In this document: positions 7,868 through 17,196 of the stretch, one piece after another
Position numbering within the stretch: position 1 is the stretch's first letter
Layout: each line of letters starts with the position of its first letter
Translations under genes and position numbers: made by a program
From: Bdellovibrio sp. ZAP7
Lineage (GTDB): Bacteria > Bdellovibrionota > FAC87 > UBA2466
Direction: 5' to 3'
DNA length: 64,000 nucleotides
Assembly: GCA_945878405.1 (NCBI GenBank)
Contig: CAMCTJ010000004.1
Span: 62,001-126,000 of the forward strand
The notes under the pieces: generated by a model
Databases searched by the model: none
The model's input: the letters and a program-made list of their open reading frames with translations, nothing else
Told to the model about the DNA's origin: nothing

Positions 7868-9763
7868 ATGTCCATGGAAAATCCCGGTGTGGGAGAACAA
7901 TTAGGAACACGAAATAAAACTAGAGCTGGAGTAACCCCAGAGACGAAGGGAAAAGGAATCTTGTTTCAACGCAAAAAATTAGCCGTTAAGGAATTACCTC
8001 AATTACCTACTGAGGATAAAGATTTAGAAGAAGGTGGAGAGCGCCTTCAAGAAGGTGGAAAAACCTTCTCTCAACTATTGGAAGAAACTTCCAAAGGACC
8101 TCGGTTCCAAGAAGGGGAAGTAGTTGAAGGAACCATCGTTAAGACCTCTAAAGATTTTGTAACAGTCGACATCGGATACAAGTCCGAAGGTCAAATCAAT
8201 GCTCAAGAGTTCCTGGATACTAAAGGGGAATTAGCCCTAAAAGCAGGAGAGCACGTTCTTGTTTACATCGAACGAGTGGAAGACGACGAAGGCAGACTTG
8301 TTCTTTCCAAAGAAAAAGCAGATGTATTGCGAGCTTGGGATGAAATTAGCGAAGCATGTGAAAAAGATGAATTGGTGGAAGGTACTGTCGTCGCTAAAGT
8401 TAAAGGTGGCTTGTCCGTAGATATCGGAGTGAAAGCTTTCTTACCTGGCTCTCAAATCGATATTCGCCCAACCAAGAACTTGGATCAGTACTTGGGCAAA
8501 ACCTATAAATTTAAGATCATTAAGTTCAATAAAAAGCGTGGCAACATCGTTCTTTCTCGCCGCCTCCTGATGATGGAAGAGCGCGCCCGCATGAAGGAAC
8601 AAACCTTGTCTCAAATCACTGAAGGCATGGTTGTTGAAGGAACCATCAAAAATCTGACCGAGTATGGTGCCTTTATTGACTTAGGTGGATTGGATGGATT
8701 GCTGCACATCACAGATATGTCTTGGGGCCGCATTAAACATCCTTCTGAAATCTTTAAAGTTGGGGACAAAATCAAAGTTAAAGTCCTCAAGTATGACGAA
8801 GAAAAAGAAAGAGTCAGTCTCGGATATAAACAACTTCTTCCAGATCCGTGGAATACGGTTCACGAACGCTACACTATTGGCATGCGCGTGAAAGGTCACA
8901 TCGTCAGTCTCACCGACTACGGTGCCTTTGTTGAATTAGAGCCCGGTGTAGAAGGCTTAGTCCACGTATCTGAAATGTCTTGGACCCAACGAGTAAAGCA
9001 TCCTTCGAAATTGGTAAATGAAGGGGATGTCGTTGAAGCTATCGTACTGGATATCGATACAGCAAACCGACGCATTTCAATGGGTATGAAGCAAATTGAG
9101 CCCAATCCCTGGGACATCATTGCTGAAAAATATCCTGCTGGAACTCGCTTGAAGGGCGTTGTGAAAAACACCACTGACTTTGGAATCTTCGTAGGAGTTC
9201 CAGAAGGTGTAGATGGTTTAATTCACGTTAGCGACTTGAGCTGGGATGCAAAACCAGTAGATCCCAATACTCTCTTTAAAAAGGGCGATGAAGTCGAGTG
9301 CGTTGTTCTCTCTATTGATAAAGCAGCTGAGAAATTCAGCTTGGGTATCAAACAGCTATCTAACGATCCGTGGCAATCAACTGCTGACAAATACCCTGTT
9401 GGCACCCGCTTAAAAGGCAAAGTCACTAAGATTGCTGACTTTGGAGCCTTCGTCGAAATTGAGCCAGGAATAGAAGGACTACTTCACGCTTCTGAACTTG
9501 AAGGCGATGGAAAACCAAAAGATCGATTGAAGGACATGGCGGAAGGCCAAGAGCTTGAGTGCATGGTCACTGCGATTGATATGAAAGAGCGTAAGTTCTC
9601 GCTATCAGTTCGAGCTTTGACTCGCGCAGAAGAACGCGAAAATATTCGCCAGTACTCTCAGCAGCAGTCACAAAGCTCTCGAGCCACTTTGGGAGATCTC
9701 TTAGCTGAGAAACTCAAAGGAAACTCTGAAGCAACCCCTGATTCTGGTGACGATAATAAGTGA
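7868..9763 (+). CDS. rpsA: 30S ribosomal protein S1
   Basis: The 631-residue protein contains six S1 (OB-fold) repeats beginning near residues 82, 168, 254, 341, 427 and 514. Repeats 3-6 carry the standard 'G.v.g.V...t.fGaFV.l..g..GLlH.Sel' pattern, for example 'LTEYGAFIDLGGLDGLLHITDMSW'-like blocks. S1 binds mRNA upstream of the ribosome binding site and helps unwind it on the 30S subunit. About 80 residues of charged sequence precede the first repeat, longer than in E. coli. GGAG lies 9 bases before the ATG. The stop overlaps sppA. Confidence 0.95.
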   Translation: MSMENPGVGEQLGTRNKTRAGVTPETKGKGILFQRKKLAVKELPQLPTEDKDLEEGGERLQEGGKTFSQLLEETSKGPRFQEGEVVEGTIVKTSKDFVTVDIGYKSEGQINAQEFLDTKGELALKAGEHVLVYIERVEDDEGRLVLSKEKADVLRAWDEISEACEKDELVEGTVVAKVKGGLSVDIGVKAFLPGSQIDIRPTKNLDQYLGKTYKFKIIKFNKKRGNIVLSRRLLMMEERARMKEQTLSQITEGMVVEGTIKNLTEYGAFIDLGGLDGLLHITDMSWGRIKHPSEIFKVGDKIKVKVLKYDEEKERVSLGYKQLLPDPWNTVHERYTIGMRVKGHIVSLTDYGAFVELEPGVEGLVHVSEMSWTQRVKHPSKLVNEGDVVEAIVLDIDTANRRISMGMKQIEPNPWDIIAEKYPAGTRLKGVVKNTTDFGIFVGVPEGVDGLIHVSDLSWDAKPVDPNTLFKKGDEVECVVLSIDKAAEKFSLGIKQLSNDPWQSTADKYPVGTRLKGKVTKIADFGAFVEIEPGIEGLLHASELEGDGKPKDRLKDMAEGQELECMVTAIDMKERKFSLSVRALTRAEERENIRQYSQQQSQSSRATLGDLLAEKLKGNSEATPDSGDDNK

Positions 9764-10692
9764 TGCAGGGACTTCTAAGATTCTGGGGCACAGCATTTTT
9801 GCTGTGCCTCACTCTTTTTTTTGCAGTCTCCACTGTCGCTATCATCTCTAACACTTGGTTTGGTGAAGCTCGTTTTTCTGGCGGTCCAGATCGAGTAGCT
9901 GTCATCGATCTCAAAGGCGTTATCTATAAGAGTGGTGCATTTACCCGAAAAGTCTCCCGCCTTTTAGAGGATGGTAAAGTCAAAGCTTTGGTCGTCCGGA
10001 TCAATTCCCCCGGGGGACTCGTTGGGCCTTCTCAGGAAATTTATCAAAGCTTAAGAAGAGCTAATGAAAAAATTCCCGTCATAGCTTCAATAGGTTCGTT
10101 AGGTGCTAGCGGCGGCTATTATGCTGCTTTAGGAGCTAGAAAAATTTTTGCTAACCCCGGTTCGCTCACAGCGAGCATCGGAGTTATCTCGGAGTTCGCC
10201 AATTTAGAAGGCTTATATCATTGGGCTAAGATAGAGCGCTTTGCTCTCAAATCGGGAAAACTCAAAGATGTGGGTTCCGAAACTCGCAAAATGACTTCTG
10301 AAGAGCGAGAGTTTTTGAGTGCAATGTTGAAAGATATTCATGACGAATTCAAATCGACTGTTCAAACTCAGAGAAAGCTTACCCCTGAAGAAACCGAAAA
10401 GTGGACTGATGGTCGAGTCATGACTGGTTCGCAAGCTTTTAAAGCGAAACTCATCGATTCTTTAGGTGGCATCGAAGATGCCTTAGTTGAGGCCAAAAAA
10501 GCTGCAAACCTCTCTGAAAAAGCCCCAGTTGAGTATCCAGAGGCACATAAAAAAGGCATCCTGAAAGAACTTCTCGGCTCTGATGATGATGACTTAGTAG
10601 CCGAGAGTTTTTTAGGTTCGATCAAGAGTTTTTTACAATCGCCAGTGGCTCAAACTAAATGGCGGATTCTTTTATTGGCCCCGCTCCAATAG
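9763..10692 (+). CDS. sppA: Signal peptide peptidase SppA (S49 family)
   Basis: A 309-residue membrane-anchored serine protease that clears cleaved signal peptides. One N-terminal membrane segment (LLCLTLFFAVSTVAII) is followed by the S49 domain. The nucleophile is in 'GSLGASGGYYAA' and the catalytic lysine is probably in 'KSGKLKDVGSE'. This is the short, single-domain SppA form. The ATG at 9763 shares a base with the rpsA stop (TGATG); a GTG three bases earlier is also possible. Co-transcription with rpsA is likely. Confidence 0.9.
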   Translation: MQGLLRFWGTAFLLCLTLFFAVSTVAIISNTWFGEARFSGGPDRVAVIDLKGVIYKSGAFTRKVSRLLEDGKVKALVVRINSPGGLVGPSQEIYQSLRRANEKIPVIASIGSLGASGGYYAALGARKIFANPGSLTASIGVISEFANLEGLYHWAKIERFALKSGKLKDVGSETRKMTSEEREFLSAMLKDIHDEFKSTVQTQRKLTPEETEKWTDGRVMTGSQAFKAKLIDSLGGIEDALVEAKKAANLSEKAPVEYPEAHKKGILKELLGSDDDDLVAESFLGSIKSFLQSPVAQTKWRILLLAPLQ

Positions 10693-10706
10693 ACTAAACT
10701 TCGTCT

Positions 10707-11546
10707 TTAAAACCGAAAGACTGCTTTCGCGTTATCGTGAAAAAAACCTGGCCAATCTTTCTCGGGAACGATTTTTTTCATTAAATCAATATACGGCTCC
10801 ATCTCTACCAGCGGCCAATCACTTCCAAAAAGAAACTTTTTTGGATTTTCTACATAGGAGTAAAACCACTTTACAGGTTTGATAACGAGCTCATCCAAAT
10901 CCTCTGGACTCAAATGGGAAATATCTCCCAACAACAAACCAGAGACGTCCACATACACATTGTCATTCTTGTAGACGACTTCAGCCGCAGAATTAAACCA
11001 AGGGTTTCCCATATGGGCGATCACAAACTTAACCTTTGGGTATTCAACGGCCACTTCGTCAATTTGAAGTGGGTCTGCAAACTTTACTTTAGCCATTTTG
11101 TCGTAAGTGTCCCCGGTGTGAAAAACCACGGGGAGTTGGTAGCGCTCTGCTAGGCGATAGAAGCCGCGATAGAATGGATCAGTTGCCCACTTAGGCACGT
11201 AGCCCAAGTAGACTTTAATGCATTGGAATCGTCCCTCTTTGATTCCCTTCTCAACTTTTTCTACTTTATCGTTTTCGTGAAGCCCCACACAAGTCATCCA
11301 CTTAATTGAACCCTTTCGATCAACGCTTACTTTGAAGTTCTCTTCATCCGTAAGATGAACGACTCCCCCCACAATATGATTTTTTTGAAACTTTTCTAAA
11401 AGAATCGGAGTGGGTTGGCTAAATGAATTCAGCTTTTTGGAATTAAAGTGCAGATGGGCATCGATGATTTGCGTGGGTCCAGACTTAATAGCCTTCTGAC
11501 TGCAAGAGCACAGGACAAAAGCAAGAGCGAAAAAAAGAATTTTCAT
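10707..11546 (-). CDS. Amidohydrolase-family lipoprotein (COG2159-like)
   Basis: A 279-residue predicted lipoprotein (lipobox LCSC near residue 14) with a metal-dependent hydrolase TIM-barrel. Metal-site motifs are visible in order: 'IIDAHLHF' (strand 1, HxH), 'VVFHTGD', 'FVIAHMGNPW' and 'FLFGSDWPLV' (the strand-8 Asp). The family includes decarboxylases and lactonases; the substrate cannot be read from sequence. A periplasmic or outer-membrane-anchored location is unusual for this superfamily. It runs convergently to sppA with a 14-base gap. Confidence 0.8.
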   Translation of the reverse strand: MKILFFALAFVLCSCSQKAIKSGPTQIIDAHLHFNSKKLNSFSQPTPILLEKFQKNHIVGGVVHLTDEENFKVSVDRKGSIKWMTCVGLHENDKVEKVEKGIKEGRFQCIKVYLGYVPKWATDPFYRGFYRLAERYQLPVVFHTGDTYDKMAKVKFADPLQIDEVAVEYPKVKFVIAHMGNPWFNSAAEVVYKNDNVYVDVSGLLLGDISHLSPEDLDELVIKPVKWFYSYVENPKKFLFGSDWPLVEMEPYIDLMKKIVPEKDWPGFFHDNAKAVFRF

Positions 11547-11577
11547 TCATAAAAAATACGGACGGAATCGCGGGGAG

Positions 11578-12435
11578 TCAATCATTCCCAAAGGTTTCTT
11601 CCTCCGACTCCTCGAGTATTTCTGGTTCCGGAAAGGATGGAGCTGGGGGTGTTGCGGGGGCTGGAGCGAGATCCCGAACTTCCCAGAGCTGTTCCTGAAG
11701 AGCTGTTTCATATTCTGTTTCATCCAGAAACTTCATCGAAAGCATGATTTTCAAAATTTTTTCTAATCGGCTTTGAGCCCACGGAGACAGCTTCTTATTC
11801 TTAAAATAGGAGTGATACTTTTTGGGAGATGGTAGGAGAAGAGCTAAGAATGCCCCTTGTTTGGCGGTTAGTTCTGCAGGGGAACGATTAAAATAATGAT
11901 TGGCAGCGTCTTTAATTCCATAAAGCCCAGGCCCCCACTCGGCCATATTTAAATAAAAAGCCAGTACCTCACTCTTCGATAAAACCTTTGCCATTTTTTG
12001 AGCCCAAAAAAACTCTTTAAATTTTCGCCAGAGAGTTTTTTCCTGTCCCAAATAAACATTCTTAATGACTTGCTGTGTTAACGTACTTGCTCCGCGGGCA
12101 AACCTTCCCGTCTCCAAATCCTTTTTGAGAGACTCGCGCAACTCGTGGTAATCCACCCCTTCATTGCTAAAAAAACTCGTATCCTCAGAGGAGACTACGG
12201 CCCCCATTGCTTGAACCGAAATTTGAGACAGAGGCACCCAGCGGGCAGTTTGAGGCCCAATCATCCTAAAACTTTTAACCTCGCCTGGAAGCTCAATGGG
12301 GATCTTCACTTGCCCACGAAGCTCAGTAAAATCCGGCACTTTAGTAAAAGTTTCGATAATCAGAGCCGCCCCCGCGGCAAGGAGAATAAAGCATGAGAAG
12401 AGAATAGCGAGAGTCAGGCGGCTGAGTTTTTCCAT
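11578..12435 (-). CDS. mtgA: Monofunctional peptidoglycan glycosyltransferase
   Basis: A 285-residue GT51 enzyme that polymerises lipid II into glycan strands. An N-terminal membrane anchor (LAILFSCFILLAAGAAL) is followed by the GT51 motifs: 'SSEDTSFFSNEGVD' with the catalytic Glu, 'RGASTLTQQVIKNVYL', and 'EVLAFYLNMAEWGPGLYGI'. There is no transpeptidase domain. The C-terminal tail is rich in Pro, Ala and Glu. It is divergent from uvrA. Confidence 0.92.
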   Translation of the reverse strand: MEKLSRLTLAILFSCFILLAAGAALIIETFTKVPDFTELRGQVKIPIELPGEVKSFRMIGPQTARWVPLSQISVQAMGAVVSSEDTSFFSNEGVDYHELRESLKKDLETGRFARGASTLTQQVIKNVYLGQEKTLWRKFKEFFWAQKMAKVLSKSEVLAFYLNMAEWGPGLYGIKDAANHYFNRSPAELTAKQGAFLALLLPSPKKYHSYFKNKKLSPWAQSRLEKILKIMLSMKFLDETEYETALQEQLWEVRDLAPAPATPPAPSFPEPEILEESEEETFGND

Positions 12436-12509
12436 CGTTTTTAAATTTGTAGGTTTGGAAACAAAATATTATCTTATCAGGATCTTCTTTTTTGGGGAAA
12501 AGGCTATTT

Positions 12510-15320
12510 ATGGATGTTGATCAGTTGATTCTTAAAGGGGTCAAACAAAACAATCTGAAAAACATCGATCTTAATGTGCCCCTGCACCAAGCCGTTATCA
12601 TTACCGGTCCCAGTGGTTCGGGCAAATCTTCTTTAGCCTTTGAAACCATTCATGCAGAGGGCCAGCGTCGCTATATGCAATCGCTCTCCACTTATGCCAG
12701 ACAATTCTTAGAAAAATTTAAAGCTCCACTGGCCGATAACATTCTTAATATTCCTCCCACCGTAGCTCTGGAACAAATCAATCCCGTTCGAAACTCCCGG
12801 GCAACAGTCGGGACTTCAACCGAGATCAATGACTATTTACGATTGTTATTTGAAAAGATTGGAACTCCCTACTGTGCAGCCTGTGGAGTTCCCATGGTCA
12901 CTTTGTCCTACGTGGATGAATTTGCAAGACTCTGTCGGGATTATCCCCAAAAAACACTCTTGATTGGTTTTGAACACACGATTGTAAAAGATGCTGAGTC
13001 CAGAAAAACCTTCTTGGAAGACATGTTGCGATCGGGTTACTCCAGAGTGATTATCGATGAATCAGTACAATCTCTTGAAAGTTTACTCACCCAAAAGAAA
13101 CTTCCGAAAAGTCCGTGGATTTTTGTCGTTGATCGACTGAAGCTTCCCAGTTCATCAGAATCGTCTCAGCTGACACGCTTTACCGAATCCATGAAGAACG
13201 CAATTGGACTCGGGCGAGGGATCGCACAGCTTCTTATTGAAAATGAGGGGAAGTACCAAACTCTTTCTTCTTTTACTCCCCTCACCCATTGCCCCAAATG
13301 TCATGCGTTTACTGCCCCCAAAAAGGCGGTTTCATTCTCTTTTAATAGCCCTCTCGGAGCTTGTGAAACCTGTAAAGGTTTTGGAAACACTCTGGAAGTA
13401 GATGAACAGCTAGTGGTTCCCGATGTTCGATTGTCCCTATCCCAAGGCGCAATTGATCCTTTCACCAAACCAAGTCTGAGACACTGGCAAAAAAAGCTTT
13501 TAGAATTTTGTAAATCAGACAAAATCGATACCGATCTCCCCTACAAAGACCTTCCGTTAGAAGCCAGAGCGAAAGTATTCAAAGGGCACAAAAAATTTAT
13601 CGGCGTAAAGGGCGTCTTTGATCTCTTGAATGAAGAAAAATACAAAATGCGAATCCGAGTGTTTGTGAGTCGCTACGTTTCACCCTTTGAATGTACTTCA
13701 TGCCATGGAAGCCGCCTGAACACTGCCGCTCTTAGCGTCAAGGTTTCAGATAAAAACCTAGCTCAATTATTTGAAATGACTGTTGGTGAATTATTAACAT
13801 TCTTTCAAAACCTGAAACTGCCCAAAAAAGAAGCCACCATTTGCGAAGATATTCTTCAACAGCTTCACAGAAGATTAACAACGCTCAATACAGTAGGCCT
13901 CGGTTATCTCACTCTTGCTCGCCAAACCCGGACTCTCTCTGGAGGAGAATACCAGCGAATTCTCCTAGGAACCCAACTCAGTCAGGGATTGACCGATACA
14001 CTCTATGTCTTAGACGAGCCCTCCATTGGGCTTCACCCCCAAGACACTCAGAAACTCCTGAGCGTCTTAGAAAACCTAAAAGACCAGGGAAACACACTCG
14101 TGATTGTTGAGCACGATCCTGAAGTGATCGAATGGGGAGATTTCATTGTAGATATCGGCCCCGGCTCGGGTAGCAAAGGGGGTTCACTCATGTTTTCTGG
14201 AACTAGAAAACAGTTTTTAGAACACCCAGGTTACACCGCCAAAGCCGTTAGAGACTGGAGAGAAGAATGTCGCGATTCACTTTTGAGAAAAGTTCCCCCG
14301 CGCCCCAGCGAATGGCTCGATATTCAAGGAGCGAGCGGCAACAACTTGAAAAACATTAATGTGAAAATCCCTCTTGGGTCACTAGTGGCGGTCACGGGGG
14401 TTTCTGGCTCGGGAAAAAGCACTCTCATTGTCGATACGGTTTACCAAGCTCTTACCAAGCTCTTCTTAGGCAAAAGCGATAAAATTGCTAAGTTTGAGTC
14501 CATGAGTGGTTTTGAACACCTTTCCGCTGTAGAACTGGTTGATCAAAGTCCTATTGGTAAGTCTTCTCGATCTAACCCCATAACGTTTATTAAGGGATAC
14601 GATGAAGTTCGAGCGCTCTTCGCTCAAACCCCAGATGCCCAGAGAAAAAAATTTGGTCCTGGTCACTTTTCGTTCAATGTGGCGTCAGGACGTTGTGAAA
14701 CTTGCGAAGGCGAAGGCCGCGTAAAGATTGACATGGTTTTTATGGAGGATGTCTGGGTTACTTGTCCTAACTGTGATGGAAAGAGATTTAAAAAGGCTGT
14801 TCTTGCGATTCGCTACAGAAACCGCAACATCGACGATATACTCAAAATGACCATTGATGAAGCTTACGAGTTTTTTATTGGAATCACGAGTCTTCGAACG
14901 AAACTGGCTTTGCTCCGAGAAGTCGGGCTTGGATATCTCCAACTCGGACAACCCGGATTTTCACTTTCAGGGGGCGAAGCTCAACGTTTAAAAATTGCGC
15001 GAGAACTAAACCAGGCCACCAGTACCAGCGGCTCCACGCTTTTCATTCTCGATGAACCTACAACTGGGCTACATTTTCATGAAATTTCTAAGCTGATTGG
15101 AGTTTTACGTCGACTTGTTGGCACTGGTCACTCGGTAATAGTGATTGAGCACAATTTGCAGTTAATTTGTGCAGCCGATTATCTCATTGATCTAGGACCA
15201 GACGGTGGTTCTGGAGGGGGAACTGTGGTCGCTGTAGGCACCCCCAAAGAATTGGCGCAAAAAAAATTGCCACAAACTGGAAAATATCTCTCTGAAATTC
15301 TGTACCAATCTGAATTGTGA
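12510..15320 (+). CDS. uvrA: Excinuclease ABC subunit A
   Basis: UvrA recognises bulky DNA lesions and loads UvrB in nucleotide excision repair. The 936-residue protein has two ABC ATPase modules: Walker A GPSGSGKSS near the N-terminus and GVSGSGKST in the second half, with signature motifs LSGGEYQR and LSGGEAQR and Walker B VLDEPSIGLH and ILDEPTTGLH. Zinc-binding cysteine pairs (CAAC, CETC...CTSC, CETC...CPNC) are present, and the length fits UvrA1 rather than shorter UvrA2. ATG at 12510 is chosen over an in-frame TTG at 12492 because the family start MDVDQLILKG follows it. Confidence 0.96.
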   Translation: MDVDQLILKGVKQNNLKNIDLNVPLHQAVIITGPSGSGKSSLAFETIHAEGQRRYMQSLSTYARQFLEKFKAPLADNILNIPPTVALEQINPVRNSRATVGTSTEINDYLRLLFEKIGTPYCAACGVPMVTLSYVDEFARLCRDYPQKTLLIGFEHTIVKDAESRKTFLEDMLRSGYSRVIIDESVQSLESLLTQKKLPKSPWIFVVDRLKLPSSSESSQLTRFTESMKNAIGLGRGIAQLLIENEGKYQTLSSFTPLTHCPKCHAFTAPKKAVSFSFNSPLGACETCKGFGNTLEVDEQLVVPDVRLSLSQGAIDPFTKPSLRHWQKKLLEFCKSDKIDTDLPYKDLPLEARAKVFKGHKKFIGVKGVFDLLNEEKYKMRIRVFVSRYVSPFECTSCHGSRLNTAALSVKVSDKNLAQLFEMTVGELLTFFQNLKLPKKEATICEDILQQLHRRLTTLNTVGLGYLTLARQTRTLSGGEYQRILLGTQLSQGLTDTLYVLDEPSIGLHPQDTQKLLSVLENLKDQGNTLVIVEHDPEVIEWGDFIVDIGPGSGSKGGSLMFSGTRKQFLEHPGYTAKAVRDWREECRDSLLRKVPPRPSEWLDIQGASGNNLKNINVKIPLGSLVAVTGVSGSGKSTLIVDTVYQALTKLFLGKSDKIAKFESMSGFEHLSAVELVDQSPIGKSSRSNPITFIKGYDEVRALFAQTPDAQRKKFGPGHFSFNVASGRCETCEGEGRVKIDMVFMEDVWVTCPNCDGKRFKKAVLAIRYRNRNIDDILKMTIDEAYEFFIGITSLRTKLALLREVGLGYLQLGQPGFSLSGGEAQRLKIARELNQATSTSGSTLFILDEPTTGLHFHEISKLIGVLRRLVGTGHSVIVIEHNLQLICAADYLIDLGPDGGSGGGTVVAVGTPKELAQKKLPQTGKYLSEILYQSEL

Positions 15321-15363
15321 AAATTTCTTCACAATAATTGACTGCACTCTGATCAGTCCGTCA

Positions 15364-15392
15364 TTGACACTGCGTGTTAATCTCTGTACACT
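15364..15392 (+). promoter_or_regulatory. Consensus-like sigma-70-type promoter for the sigma-54 activator gene
   Basis: TTGACA at 15364-15369 and TACACT at 15387-15392 are separated by exactly 17 bases. Transcription would start near 15400, giving a leader of about 115 bases before the gene at 15516, in which AGGAGG precedes the ATG. Confidence 0.7.
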
Positions 15393-15515
15393 GTTAATTG
15401 TTGGACGTTGAAGAAGCAGACAGTTCGCCCCTCACAAGATAGTTCGTACAAGAAGTACACAGTAACCCGCAAGAAAGCGATAGGGCCGTAAACGTTTTTT
15501 TATCAGGAGGTTGCT

Positions 15516-17090
15516 ATGATTAATTGGGATGAGTTTGAGCATATACACGTTATCCGCAAGTTACGTGAGGTCATTGGAAAGTGGTTTTCCATCGATGTAT
15601 TTTTCGCTGATGATAGAGGCAACCTTAAGCTTCTTGAAAAGGGTAAAAAATACGAATTCACAAATAAAGTTGTCGGCCTTCTTCTCCAGAGAGACGAAGG
15701 ATATGATGCTCTTTCTGAATTTGTGAGAGACACGGTAAACGAACTCAGAAGAACACAAGACAAGGAAATGGTTCGCCCCTTCTTACCGAACCTCCATACG
15801 TCTTCCTTTCCGATTGTAATCGACAATGAATTCATGGGTGGTGTGATTTGCGTGGGTTATTTACCCGAAGGTGCTACCGAAGCTCAACGCAAAGAGCTCG
15901 CCAAGGCTATGGCACAATTCAACCTCGCCAGCCAGGACGTTGATTATGCCGTTTCCAAATTAAGATCGATAGATAAGGAACAACAACCTTATTTCAATGA
16001 ACTCTCCGATCTCGTATCTAAGGAAATCAGCACTCTCCATAAAGAAATCAGTCTCAGAGATGATCGGATTCAAGAACTCAACAAAGAACTGGGCATTCGT
16101 TATAAGTACGACAACATGATCGGCAAATCAAAGCCCATGCAGGATGTGTACGGTCTCTTGGAGAAAATCAAAAACAGCGAAAGCACTTGCTTGATCCAAG
16201 GGGAGAACGGTACTGGTAAAGAACTCATTGCCAAAGCTATTCACTACAATAGCACGCGCAAAGAAAAAGTGTTTATTACCCAGAACTGCTCGGCCTTTAA
16301 TGACAACCTCCTGGATTCTGAACTGTTTGGACACGTAAAGGGTTCATTCACTGGAGCGATCAAGGATAAAAAGGGTCTGTTTGAAATGGCCGATTCAGGA
16401 ACCTTCTTCCTCGATGAAATTGGAGACACATCTCCAACCATGCAGGTGAAACTCTTGCGCGTTCTCCAAGAAGGAACCTTTATTCCAGTGGGTGCGACAG
16501 AGCCCCGCAAAGTAGATGTAAGAATCATCGCTGCTACGAATAAAGACCTCAAAGAAATGGTGGAAAAGGGTACCTTCCGAGAAGACCTTTATTACCGTAT
16601 CAACGTGATTAACATTACGGTACCTCCTCTTCGAGATCGAAAAGAGGATATTCCGATTCTCTGCGACCACTTCCTAGCCAAGAGTGCTGCAGAGAAGAAC
16701 ATCAAAGCTAAAGTACTCACCAAGAGAGCCCTGGAAAAAATATTCGACTATCCATGGCCCGGTAATATCCGTGAGTTAGAAAACGAAATGGAGCGTGTGA
16801 CCGTGTTGGCTGGCCCTGAAGGCAAGATCACGGTGGATATGCTCTCAGCAAGAATTCGTGACTTCGGAGAACGAAACAAAGTTCAGGGAGTTCGAATTCA
16901 AGGAAAACTTCGAGATGCGCTTGAAGAGCTAGAGCGAGAGATGATCCGCGAAGGCTTGAAACGAACGGGGTGGAACAAGTCGAGACTCGCAAAGGAACTG
17001 GGCATTTCCCGAGCTGGCTTGATCAACAAAGTAGAAAAATACAACCTCGACAAGCGTAAAATTGCCCGAAAACCTGACGGGACCTTCTAA
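15516..17090 (+). CDS. Sigma-54-dependent transcriptional activator (bEBP)
   Basis: A 524-residue enhancer-binding protein. Residues 1-180 form an unrecognised sensory region, possibly GAF-like, followed by a short coiled coil (about 165-195). The AAA+ domain has Walker A GENGTGKE at 229-236, the sigma-54 contact loop as GSFTGA at 276-281 (usual GAFTGA), Walker B 'GTFFLDEIGD' and arginine fingers in 'REDLYYRINV'. A Fis-type helix-turn-helix ends the protein ('WNKSRLAKELGISRAGL'). No receiver domain is present, so it is probably controlled by ligand or protein contact. AGGAGG sits 7 bases before the ATG. It is monocistronic, with its own promoter and terminator. Confidence 0.92.
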   Translation: MINWDEFEHIHVIRKLREVIGKWFSIDVFFADDRGNLKLLEKGKKYEFTNKVVGLLLQRDEGYDALSEFVRDTVNELRRTQDKEMVRPFLPNLHTSSFPIVIDNEFMGGVICVGYLPEGATEAQRKELAKAMAQFNLASQDVDYAVSKLRSIDKEQQPYFNELSDLVSKEISTLHKEISLRDDRIQELNKELGIRYKYDNMIGKSKPMQDVYGLLEKIKNSESTCLIQGENGTGKELIAKAIHYNSTRKEKVFITQNCSAFNDNLLDSELFGHVKGSFTGAIKDKKGLFEMADSGTFFLDEIGDTSPTMQVKLLRVLQEGTFIPVGATEPRKVDVRIIAATNKDLKEMVEKGTFREDLYYRINVINITVPPLRDRKEDIPILCDHFLAKSAAEKNIKAKVLTKRALEKIFDYPWPGNIRELENEMERVTVLAGPEGKITVDMLSARIRDFGERNKVQGVRIQGKLRDALEELEREMIREGLKRTGWNKSRLAKELGISRAGLINKVEKYNLDKRKIARKPDGTF

Positions 17091-17123
17091 AGAATTTCTC
17101 CTCTTTAGAGCCCGATAATAGAG

Positions 17124-17157
17124 ACGGCCAGTGGCATTACCACTGGCCGTTTTTTTT
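17124..17157 (+). terminator. Strong rho-independent terminator after the sigma-54 activator
   Basis: A perfect 11-bp stem, ACGGCCAGTGG at 17124-17134 with CCACTGGCCGT at 17140-17150, loop CATTA, followed by seven Ts at 17151-17157. Confidence 0.93.
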
Positions 17158-17166
17158 AGTTATAAT
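17137..17166 (+). promoter_or_regulatory. Possible promoter of the archease-like gene
   Basis: A perfect TATAAT at 17161-17166 lies 31 bases before the ATG of the next gene. With an 18-base spacer the -35 would be TTACCA at 17137-17142, inside the loop and descending arm of the preceding terminator, so terminator and promoter overlap. Confidence 0.45.
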
Positions 17167-17196
17167 ATTTCTTCTTGGGGATAAAGGGGGAAACAG

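Noticed and set aside
16244-16552. 102-codon minus-strand open frame in the sigma-54 activator gene
   Set aside because: It lies opposite the conserved AAA+ domain and has no ribosome site.
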